Of a stretch of DNA of 17,865 nt, positions 8,745 to 17,817 are shown piece by piece. The stretch spans positions 1 through 17,865 of the forward strand of contig JBBPSI010000374.1 in NCBI GenBank assembly GCA_038093515.1, written 5' to 3'. Every line of letters starts with the position of its first letter. The stretch's first letter is position 1. This DNA is from Butyriboletus loyo (Eukaryota; Basidiomycota; Agaricomycetes; Boletales; Boletaceae). Below the pieces are notes generated by a model. That model was not told the DNA's origin, did no database searches, and saw only the letters and a list, made by a program, of their open reading frames with translations. A program made the position numbers and the translations under genes.

Positions 8745-10935
8745 ATGTCCTCGACGAAAACTGGTGGGTAGCAGCTCCAAGGAATGATTGTGCAATGCTG
8801 ACAATTCAATAAGACCCAACAATAGTACTTGACACCGGCGCTGGCTCTGTATTTGCTGTCACTTTCCACCCTGACGGTATGCATCTTTTGAGCGGGAATG
8901 ACGATGGGATTCGACGATGGCGACTTGAAGACAACCAGGAGGTGGGAAAGCAAATGGGACAGGACTCGTATGCCATTTGTGTGTCAAAGGATCACAATTG
9001 GTTGGTATGTGGGACCATGGAGGGCGCAAGCGTGTGGGATGCGGAGATGCATGAAAAGGTCGTCAGTGTGGAGGGCGGAAATGGGGTGTGGGCAGTCGAC
9101 ATCTCCCCAGATGCGACCAGGTTTGCCACTGGGACTAATTTTGCCACTGGGACCAATGCTTACACAACGAGTATTTGGAGGATAACGACTGGCGAGAGAC
9201 TCGTAGGCCCACTCGAGCACGAGAGTCATGTCACTGGAATCCGGTTCTCCCCAGATGGCGAGCACATCGCCACTGCCTGCTACAGCGGCTCGATTCGCAT
9301 TTTCGACAGTTGTAACGGTGACGGCCTGATCACCATCGACACTACCACACCCTCACTCGCCGCAATTACTCCGTTTGCATGGTCAACTGATGGTCGGCAA
9401 ATTTTTGCGGCATCAAACGACAACAAGATAAAGTGTTTTGCTGTGTCCACAGGATCCCAGCTCATTGAATCGCCGATTCTCATTGATGACATCTACTCTA
9501 TTGCTCTAGCCAACAATGGCAAATTCATCGCTACCTCCACAAACCGTTTCATCTTGCTGCTGGACACAGTGACACTCTCGCACATTCTCCCCGACATCGA
9601 GGACACTGAACACATACGCTCAATTGCCATTTCCTCAAATGGTCGGCATCTGGCGACTGGACTAGATGACGGGAAAATCGCCGTGCGTGACCTCGCCCAT
9701 ATTCTCCCACACACGTATGGACCATTCCATGTAAGCATTTGTTCATTCACGATGTTCGCATATCGGATAAGCATCATTCCTTGTCCCACGTTGATACATC
9801 ATGTCAGACATCTACCAGCGACGAAGGTCAACTAGGGGAGCATTCTGCGACTTCGGCACCTGACTTCAATCCGGTAGGGGTTCACTGTTCCATCACTGAA
9901 GTGAGTTGTACTGACTCCTTATTGTGCAGAAAGAACATGGAGAATTGAGTGATCTCCTCGAGGTATCCCATTCGTTCTTTCCCCCCTCAAAGCGAGTTTT
10001 CACGTTTGCATAGAGCGAGGTACCATCTGGCTCACCTGCCCCTCAATTCGACTATGATGCGGTTGGTGATCACTGCCTACTTCTCTTCTCTCCGTGTTGA
10101 CGCAGCTGAAGCCACCATCCCCGGTACCATCCGCTCATTCTCGCGAGGGTGAGGCACCGCCACCCCTTGCATCCCATACCGTACCACAATCGTCAGCCGA
10201 ATCATCCCAGGGACTTCGACGGTTAACACAGTGGCTACGGACAAGCATCAGAAACAATAGCAAGGACCCAGCTTTGCACGAGCTCGATCGACGTCCTGGA
10301 AAGTCGCGTTGGCCTGCCGATCGTCCATCTCCTTCCCACTCACCAGCAAGGGTGGATATCATGAATCAGGGACCTTCAAGGATGGCCGCAGGTCGACCTG
10401 ATAAAGTGAGTGCGCTTCATCTTGGATGTTGTGTGCCTAACATACCATCTTAGCGGTCGGTCGCAAAATCTGTTGGAAAACCAAGGAAACCAAAGGTTTG
10501 CTGTTCTTCGTGCTTATATACAGCGACTCGTTATATTTTACAGCACAAATCGCCTACCAAGCTTACTGATCCCGGAGATCCGAGCAAAAATGCTTCTGGT
10601 GGTGGACAAGTCTCCGCAGATCCAAAAGAAGCTGACCTGGTGCGTGTTCTTCTGGTTATTGTATCATGTCATGATGGGTCATTTCCTATCAGACGCAACA
10701 AGCGAACGATGCATCTCATCCCTCCGCCGAGGGGGTCTGTCTCACGGTGCGTACTTCCCTCAACCCGGTATTGTTACACTCACCGTAGGTCAGCATCACC
10801 GAGAATCAGGCAAGGCTACCCTCAGATTTGCGATCACGTTTCCCGCGTGGATATTGTGTCTTCGCTCGGGTACAGAAGATGGGACACACTGATCCAGGTG
10901 GTTCGATGCTAGGTACCGTGCTCAATCATGGTTAG
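8745..10935 (+). CDS. WD40 beta-propeller protein with extra tail exon, copy 2
   Basis: Exons: 8745-8763, 8814-9730, 9808-9873, 9930-9962, 10106-10405, 10454-10495, 10544-10639, 10693-10746 and 10789-10935 (TAG), giving 557 residues, the longest copy. It starts MSSTKTDPTIVLDTG; seven WD40 blades follow. Three features set it apart. An 18-nt in-frame tandem duplication (9122-9139 and 9140-9157) repeats FATGTN in blade 3. The propeller exon ends TYGPFH instead of TY. A 66-nt phase-0 exon (9808-9873, reading TSTSDEGQLGEHSATSAP and four more residues) sits where the sisters have only intron. The tail has the shared basic segment RRLTQWLRTSIRNNS and ends GGSMLGTVLNHG, like copy 3. Intron 1 must use the AAG acceptor at 8811-8813, since the CAG four bases upstream seen in copies 1 and 4 is CAA here. 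Function is unknown. Confidence 0.82.
9122..9157 (+). repeat. 18-bp in-frame tandem duplication in blade 3 of copy 2
   Basis: Two adjacent 18-nt units differ at one base (ACT versus ACC in the Thr codon) and encode FATGTN twice. The other copies have a single unit. The duplication adds six residues at the end of a strand leading to a loop in blade 3. Confidence 0.9.
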
Positions 10936-12529
10936 GTAGACATTGTTCTTTTGAGTTCCTGTCACCTCGTAGCACTATGAGTCCTGATAAGCCCGCCCAT
11001 GATGGAGTTCGCTAGGATCTTCGCTCGACTGTCGCTAAGTCTAAATGCACGGGACGCCGTTTGCGTCAGGATGTCGCGTCGCTCCTGGTTCGATGTTTTT
11101 CTGCTTCATCACGGATTTCCCAACTACTCTGTTCAACACGCTCTCTCGTTCGCACTCCGACGAACACGAGAAAAGTTGCGCTGCGACACTGATGATGCTT
11201 TACCCCTCCGCACGACGACGAAACGATGAGCGGGAAAGATCAGACATCGACCGGCCCGCCCCGGTTCGCTCGAACTCGGTCCCCGGCCCCACCACTCGAG
11301 AAAACGGCTTGGCCATGTTTCGTATCATTACCACAGCAGAGCTCGAATGCCTCCCATCGGCACCTACCCATAAAGTGTACACAACTCCACTTCAATCCAC
11401 TAGAGATGATAATCTGACTTGCCCATCACGGCGTCTGCTCGACTCCAGCCAACCTGGCAACAAGACGACTCGGACTTTCCGGGCGACGCGCGAGTTCCGA
11501 GACGGTTTTGATTACCACATTCACCCTTGTCATTGTCAGGACATCTCGAGACAGATGCGTGCGGACCCGTGACCCACCCTCATCGTTGTACGTTGTCGCC
11601 CTTGCACGAGGTTTTAATCTCAGCAACAAGCGCTCAAGCTATATCTCCGATACTCGTGAATGGATGGATGGGTTCATATCTACTGTATGTGACCCGTATT
11701 CCTGGGATTCATACAAATTAAAGTTGTCGTCGCCTTGAGATACATCGTCGGGCCCCATCAAGAAATGATGAACGACATTCTGTACCTAAACAGTGCCTGC
11801 CTCGGGAAGTGAAAAGGGGGGTGGTGTCATAGCACGCTGTCAACCCTCCCGATCTCCGGTTTCTCCGGTCGTCGTTCTTTGCTTGTCGGTCTAGTTTTCG
11901 CCTTGTACTCGTCTTTCATTTGATTATTTCTATTTCTATTTAGTCGCAGTGCCCTCGCTCTCGTTTTCCCTTGGCTCGTCCTCTTCTTTTACCCCCATCG
12001 CACCCCTTACGACTTGGGTCGACCGTGTACAAGTCATTCGACGCAGACACTTGCAGAGTCAGGGCCCGTCCTCACAGGTGCTGCATGGTTCGATATTTCG
12101 TGCCCATAACCATGCCCAGGACAATGGGGATGGATATGGACATGGATATATGTACACTGCGCCTCGAAACCCCCGATCGACCATCAAGCCCGAGCTTTGA
12201 TTTCAGTTTAGGATTAGGTTCGTGTAGAATTTTCTCATTTTGAAAATATCCTCCACGTTCGAGCTTTGACGCCCTATATGATTGACAATACGATGGCCGA
12301 TGGTGATGACGGTGATAACTATAATGAATATTTTGTAACGAGATCGACGGCGTGTCCTGTTTTCGATTTTCATTTTCTTCGGCCTCATCAAATCAACGCT
12401 CTCAATGTAACCGCAGGCGCCACACGAACCGGTGGTACCTTCATACAAACGTGGATTTTTTCGGCCCGAAATGCAGGTTTACCCACTCCCAACTCTTGTC
12501 GGGGTAGTCCGCGACCTGTCAAGAGCATC
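10936..12529. repeat. Inter-gene spacer 2/3, first part; no gene supported
   Basis: This is a diverged copy of the other long spacers. Its first 120 nt match the start of spacer 3/4. The longest plus-strand frame (11045-11572) does not keep its frame in spacers 0/1 or 1/2. The C/T-rich run near 11930-11955 has a doubled TTTCTA unit compared with the others. The 12150-12250 segment is rearranged relative to 2560-2650, with part of the CTCGATCGAGGT region lost. No RNA gene is seen. Confidence 0.55.
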
Positions 12530-12769
12530 AACATTTTCCGTCTCTTGGACATCTTGATACCTGATGAACGCGACATCTCGAGAGTATGGAAGGAAAGGGT
12601 AGATGATCGCACCGTACACGAAGAATCCAATACCTTTGCGCCGCCCATATCTACATTTCGTGACGTGCGCCAAGGGCGCCTCAAACATCTTTTGGACGAA
12701 GCTGAAGCTGCTTATGACACGTACCATCACTTTTGTTCCGATACCTCCACTGCGCAGCAAATGTTTTGA
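12530..12769 (+). other. Unidentified coding-like segment in spacer 2/3
   Basis: A plus-strand frame reads INIFRLLDILIPDERDISRV, then WKERVDDRTVHEESNTF, and later RLKHLLDEAEAAYDTYHHF, ending at TGA 12767-12769. The charged, helix-like composition resembles real protein more than chance translation. About 145 nt of it (12598-12740) is found only in this spacer; spacer 1/2 joins the flanks directly. The frame extends back to 12266 but without convincing content or a good start. It could be a surviving piece of an ancestral gene deleted from the other spacers, or chance. I do not recognise a family. Confidence 0.3.
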
Positions 12770-13044
12770 CGTTTCTGATTCATGCGTGCGCCGTGAGAGG
12801 ACAGAACTGCGGGAGGTCTGTGACGGTAGCCCCTAATCCTATAGATGGCGTTTGCCATCATAATCCCACACAACCACGCATCTTCAGACACAACAGGGTT
12901 ATGATTGTTTAGCACTGGCGTAAAATGGAATGCCAAACTCAAAGATCCGAGGTGGGCGTATATCTGGTGTGAACCTTGATCCACGTGTCCACCGTGATAG
13001 CCTTTGCAGTCGGCCCTGCAAATTTAAGGCATCGTAGTTCGTGC

Positions 13045-13430
13045 AAATGCTCCCAGCAAGTTCGTCAGGGTCAATCACCGCGGCTTGTGGAAGCGTATTG
13101 ATTACAAGTAGCGTAAGTATTCGTCAGTTCGGTCCAACCTTCGACATCGGAGTAGAAGGTGTCGAGGTACAGTCGATCTTGGTTATTCGCCGGTCTATCG
13201 AAATACGGCGCTTTGAATTTGCCTTGGAAGGAAAAGCATGAGAACGCGATCAGAGTGGTAAAATCCGCCTCCAATAAGCTCAGCATAGTGTCTGAGAACA
13301 GTTTCTGGAGTTTCGATGGAGATGCCTATGACGAAGTCTGCCCGTGGCGAACCTCGCGGGTGTCAAAAGGCATTTGAGCGCCAGCGGGATGCATGTGTAT
13401 GTCTACGATAGCAGCGAGCTTCAGCCGACC
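13045..13430 (-). pseudogene. Decayed EMC2-like TPR gene remnant, spacer 2/3
   Basis: The minus strand shows KLAAIVDIHMHPAG (about 13385-13425), DFVIGISIETPETVLRHYAE (about 13285-13345), SKRRISIDRRITKID (about 13180-13225) and YLDTFYSDVEGWTELTNTY followed by ATCNQYAS (about 13085-13175). These are the same EMC2-like segments as in the other spacers. A deletion near 13053 removes about 120 nt that is present at 7950-8065. Frames differ between pieces. NQYAS after the YLDTFY motif extends the TPR match beyond what the other two remnants show in frame. Confidence 0.6.
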
Positions 13431-13628
13431 CGGACATCATAAAAATGAGATGTGGTTCGAGTTCGGACAGTGCATACATTCGTCTCCTATCTTAGGATGC
13501 ACCAGATGTCGCGAGTGGGTCTATTGCGGATCGTAGAATCCGAGGAAGAACAAGTGCCAAAAGAGTTGCCTGCGACCCATATCGAGAATAAAGAAACGTG
13601 TTCGTAGAGCAACTTTGCGCACCATGAG

Positions 13629-13636
13629 TACATGAA
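13629..13636 (+). promoter_or_regulatory. Possible TATA-like element of copy 3 (variant)
   Basis: TACATGAA lies 57 nt before the ATG at 13693. It has one change from the octamer at copies 1 and 2, so the element, if real, may be weakened here. Confidence 0.22.
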
Positions 13637-13692
13637 CTGAAACACCTCGTCTTTCGCCCTTCGAACCCCACAACTGTGTAGCATTGGTGAAG

Positions 13693-15732
13693 ATGTCCTC
13701 GACGAAAACCAGTGGGTAGCAGCTCCAAGGAATAATTATGCAATGCTAATAATTCGGTAAGACCCAACAATAGTACTTGACACCGGCGCTGGTTCTGTAT
13801 TCGCTGTCACCTTCCACCTTGATAGCATGCATCTCTCGAGTGGGAATAGCGATGGGATTCGACAATGGCGACTTGAAGACGGTCAAGAGATGGGAAACCA
13901 AATGGGACAGGACTCGTACGCCATTTCCGTGTCAAAGGATCACAATTGGGTAGTATGTGGGGCTGAAGAGGGCGCAAGCGTCTGGGATGCAAAGATGCAT
14001 GAAAAAGTCATCGACGTTGAGGGGGGAAGTTGGGTGTGGGCAGTCGATGTCTCTCCAGATGCGACCAGGTTTGCCACTGGGACCAACGCTAACACAGCAA
14101 ACATTTGGAACATAACGACCGGGGAGAGACTCGTAGGCCCACTCGAGCACGAGAATGATGTCACTGGAATTCGGTTCTCCCCGAATGGCGAGCGCATCGC
14201 CACTGCCGGCTTCGGAGGCTCCATTCGCGTTTTCGACAGTCGTGACGGTGACGAGCTCATCACCATCGACACTGTCTCACCTTCAGTCTGCCCAATTACT
14301 CCAATTGCGTGGTCAACCGATGGTCAGCAAATTTTTGCGGCTTCAGAAGACAAGAAGATCAAGTGTTTCTCTGTGTCAACAGGGTCCCAGCTCACTGAAT
14401 CCCCGATTCTCAGCGGCACCGTATACTCTATTGCTCTAGTCAGCAACGGCAAATTCATTGCTGCCTCTGGGGGCCGTTTCATCTCGCTCCTGGACACAAC
14501 GATACTCTCGCACATTTTCCCTGCCATCGAGGACAGTGAAGACATACGCTCGATTACCATATCCTCGAATGGTCAGTATCTGGCGACTGGACTACAGGAC
14601 GGAAAAATCGCTGTGCGTGACCTCACCTATATTCTCCCTGACACCTATGTAAGCATTTGTTCCTTCTCGATGTCGAATAAGCCAATCCCTTTTCCCTCGC
14701 TGATTCCCTCACTGACATACACCAGAAAGAACATGGGGAATTGAGCGATCCCCTCGAGGTATCCATTCGTTGTTTTCCCCCTCAAAGCGAGTTCTCACGA
14801 GTGTATAGAGCGAGGTGCCATCCGCCGCACCCGCCCCTCAATTCGACTATGATGCGGTTGGTGATCACTGCCGTCTTCTATTCTCTCCATGTTGACGCAG
14901 CTGAAGCCACCATCCCCGGTACCATCCGCTCATTCTCGTGAGCATGAGGCACCACCGCTCCATACATCCTATGCTCTACTACAATCGTCAGCCGAATCAT
15001 CTCAGCGTCTTCGACGGTTAACACAGTGGCTATGGACAAGTGTCGGGAACAACAGCATAGACCCGGCTTTGCACGAGCTCGATCGACGTCCTGGAAAGTC
15101 ATGTCGGCCTGTCGATCATCGGTCCCCCTCCCACTCACCAGCAAGGGTGGATGTCACAGATGCGGGATCTTCGAGGATGGCCGCAGGTCGACCTGATAAA
15201 GTGAGTGCGCTTCGTCTTGGATATTGTGCGCCTAACATATCATCTTAGCGGTCAGTCGCAAAAACTGTCAGAAGACCAAGGAAACCAAAGGTGTGTTGTT
15301 CTTCGAGCTGGCATGCAGCGACTCGTTATGTTCCACAGTGCAAATCGCCTGCCAAGCTTGCTGATCCCGGCGATCTGAGCAAAAATGCTTCTGGTAGCGG
15401 ACAATGCTCCGCAGATCCAAAAGAAACAGACCCGGTGCGTGTTCTTCTGGTTATTGTATCATGTCATGATGGGTCATTTCCTATCAGACGCAACAAGCGA
15501 ACGATGCATCTCATTCCTCCGCCGAGGGGGTCTGTCTCACGGTGCGCGTACTTCCCTCAAGCCGATATTGTTACACTCACCGTAGATCAGCATCACCGAG
15601 AATCAGGCAAGGCTACCCTCAGGTTTGCGATCACGTTTCCCGCGTGGATATTGTGTCTTCGCTCGGGTACAGAAGATGGGACACACTGATCCAGGGGGTT
15701 CGATGCTAGGTACCGTGCTCAATCATGGTTAG
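13693..15732 (+). CDS. WD40 beta-propeller protein with Pro/Ser/Arg-rich tail, copy 3
   Basis: Exons: 13693-13711, 13762-14648, 14726-14758, 14901-15200, 15249-15290, 15339-15434, 15488-15541 and 15586-15732 (TAG), giving 525 residues. It starts MSSTKTN. WD40 blades lie approximately at residues 18-44, 57-82, 97-123, 139-166, 180-207, 221-247 and 264-291. Blade signatures include ASVWDAK, VWAVDVSPDATRFATGT and IRVFDSRDGD. The tail has SSAESSQRLRRLTQWLW, then a basic exon RSVAKTVRRPRKPK, then SPAKLADPGDLSKNASGSG, and ends GGSMLGTVLNHG. Intron 1 uses an AAG acceptor; the upstream CAG of other copies is CGG here. No signal peptide or membrane segment is seen in the spliced product, so a soluble intracellular protein is likely. 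All junctions after the first are phase 0. Binding partner and function are unknown. Confidence 0.83.
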
Positions 15733-16257
15733 GTAGACATTGTTCTTTTGAGTTCCTGTCACCTCGTAGCACTATGAGTCCTGATAAGCCCGCCCATGAT
15801 GGAGTTCGCTCGGGTCTTCGCTCGACTGTCGCTAAGTCTACGGGACGCCCAGCGGGATGCATGCGTATGTCTACGACGTCTATGACAGCGAGCTTCAGCC
15901 GACCCGGACTCATTATATAGATGAATAGAAATGTGATGTGGTTCGAGCTCGGGCAGTGCGTACATTCGTCCCTATCTTAGGATGCACGCGTATTTTGTGC
16001 GCAGCATATCGCGAGTGGGTCTATTGCGGATTGTACGCTCGTCGTGGGCAGAATCCTACAGCCGAGATATGACGAGGACTCGCAAGTCCCCCTCAGTAAC
16101 GAGTGAAGATTTCGCCGATGCTGACTGCTTGCCTGGTCGTCGCAACGAGGTCACCTAGCATGAATCCGAGTAAGAACAAGCGCCAAAGACACAGGCGCCT
16201 GTGACCCATATCGAGAATCAAGAAACGTGTTTATAGAGCAACTTTGCTCACCACGAG
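15733..16257. other. Shortened spacer 3/4 with deletion junction
   Basis: The first 115 nt match the start of spacer 2/3 (10936-11057). At about 15847-15851 the sequence jumps to a CCAGCGGGATGCATG block that matches 13381 onward. About 2.3 kb of spacer is therefore missing, including nearly all of the EMC2-like remnant; only its first piece (minus strand, about 15848-15905) is left. The rest (about 15985-16200) is the long-class upstream region shared with copy 1. No gene is supported here. Confidence 0.7.
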
Positions 16258-16265
16258 TACATCAA
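16258..16265 (+). promoter_or_regulatory. Possible TATA-like element of copy 4 (variant)
   Basis: TACATCAA is in the position equivalent to TACATAAA of copies 1 and 2, 54 nt before the ATG at 16319. The leader between them also differs: the CCCTTCGAACCCCA stretch of the other copies is replaced here. Weak call. Confidence 0.2.
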
Positions 16266-16318
16266 CCAAAACACATCGTTCCTCTGGAAAAGCCATAACT
16301 GTGTAGCATTGGGTGAAG

Positions 16319-17817
16319 ATGTCCTCGACGAAAACCGGTGGGTGGCAGCTCCGAGGAACAACTGTGCAATGCTGACAATTCAGTAAGACCCAACAATAGT
16401 ACTTGACACCGGCGCTAGCGGCGTATACTCTGTCACTTTCCACCCTGACAGTATGCATCTTTTGAGCGGGAATAGCGATGGGATTCGACAATGGCGATTT
16501 GAAGATGGTCAAGAGGTGGGAAGGCAAACAGGAATGGACATAAATGCCGTTTGTATGTCAAAGGATCACAATTGGTTAGTCTGTGGGACCACGGAGGGCG
16601 CAAGTGTGTGGGATGCGGAGAAGCATGAAAAGGTCGTCAGTGTGGAGGGCGGAAATGGGGTGTGGGCAGTCGACATCTCCCCAGATGCGACCAGGTTTGC
16701 CACTGGGACTGAGGCTGGCACAGCGAGTATTTGGAACATGACAACTGGCGAGAGACTCGTAGGCCCACTCACGCACGAGAATGAGGTCACTGGAATCCGC
16801 TTCTCCCCTAATGGCGAGCGCATCGCTACTACCTGCATGTTTGGCTCCATCCGTATTTTCGACAGTCGTACTGGTGATGGGCTCGTCACCATCGACACTG
16901 TCTCACCTTCACTCGCCACAATTACCCCGCTTGCATGGTCGAATGATGGTCAGTATATTTTTGCTGTATCAAACGCCAAGAAGATCAAGTGTTTTGCTGT
17001 GTCCACGGGATCCCAGCTCACTGAATCGCCGATTCTCATTGATGGCATCTACTCCATCGCTCTAGCTGGCAACGGCAAATTTCTTGCTACCTCCGCAAAC
17101 CGTTTCATCTTATTCCTGGACACAACGACACTCTCGCACATTCTCCCTGCCATCGAGGACAGTAAATTCGTACGCTCGATTGCCATCTCCTCGAATGGTC
17201 AGTATCTGGCGACTGGACTAGAGGACGGAAAAATCGCTGTGCGTGACCTCACCTATATTCTCCCAGACACCTATGTAAGCAATTGTTCCTTCTCGATGTC
17301 GAATAAGCCAATCCCTTTTCCCTCGTTGATTCCCTCACTGACCAGAAAGAACATGGGGAATTGAGTGATCCCCTCGAGGTATCCATTCGTTGTTTTCCCC
17401 CTCAAAGCGAGTTCTCACGAGTGTATAGAGCGAGGTGCCATCCGCCGCACCCGCCCCTCAATTCGACTATGATGCGGTTGGTGATCACTGCCGTCTTCTA
17501 TTCTCTCCATGTTAACGCAGCTGAAGCCACCATCCCCGGTACCATCTGCTCATTCTCGTGAGGATCAGGCATCCTCACCCCGGCCCCATGCCGCACCACG
17601 ATCGTCAGCTGAATCATCTCATGGTCTTCAAAGGTTTAAAAAGTGGCTACGGACAAGCATCAGGAACAATAGCAAGGACCCGGCTTTGCACGAACCCGAT
17701 CGACGTCCTGGAAAGTCACGTCGGCCTATCAATCGGCCATCTCCTTCCCACTCACCAGCAAGGGTGGATATCATGAATCAGGGACCTTCAAGGATGGCTG
17801 CAGCTCGACCTGATAAA
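16319..17817 (+). CDS. WD40 beta-propeller protein, copy 4 (5' part, runs off the window)
   Basis: Exons: 16319-16337, 16388-17274, 17346-17378 and 17521-17817. The next intron (17818-17865) ends with the window, so the last four exons lie outside; 412 codons are visible. It starts MSSTKTD with an intact ATG, and a full seven-blade propeller follows. Blade 2 is the most unusual of the family: RQTGMDINAVCM replaces the QMGQDSYAIS-like stretch of the sisters. Other private residues include TTCMFGS in blade 4 and SKFVRS before blade 7. The 99-codon tail exon is nearly identical to that of copy 0 and includes QRFKKWLRTSIRNNS. In other segments this copy agrees with different sisters, so it is a mosaic. 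Partner and function are unknown. Confidence 0.8.

Noticed and set aside
11045..11572. 175-codon plus-strand frame in spacer 2/3
   Set aside because: Homologous DNA in the other spacers is in different frames with stops, so it is probably a chance frame.
13940..14272. Long minus-strand open frame antisense to the copy 3 propeller (similar ones at 4271-4534, 8984-9265 and 16566-16919)
   Set aside because: These mirror the codon bias of the sense exon, lack their own introns or starts, and are explained by the conserved WD40 coding strand.
14649..14744. Read-through of the intron after the propeller as the natural C-terminus (ending NMGN)
   Set aside because: The intron has good splice signals in all copies. 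The read-through ends differ between copies, while the spliced frame is kept throughout.
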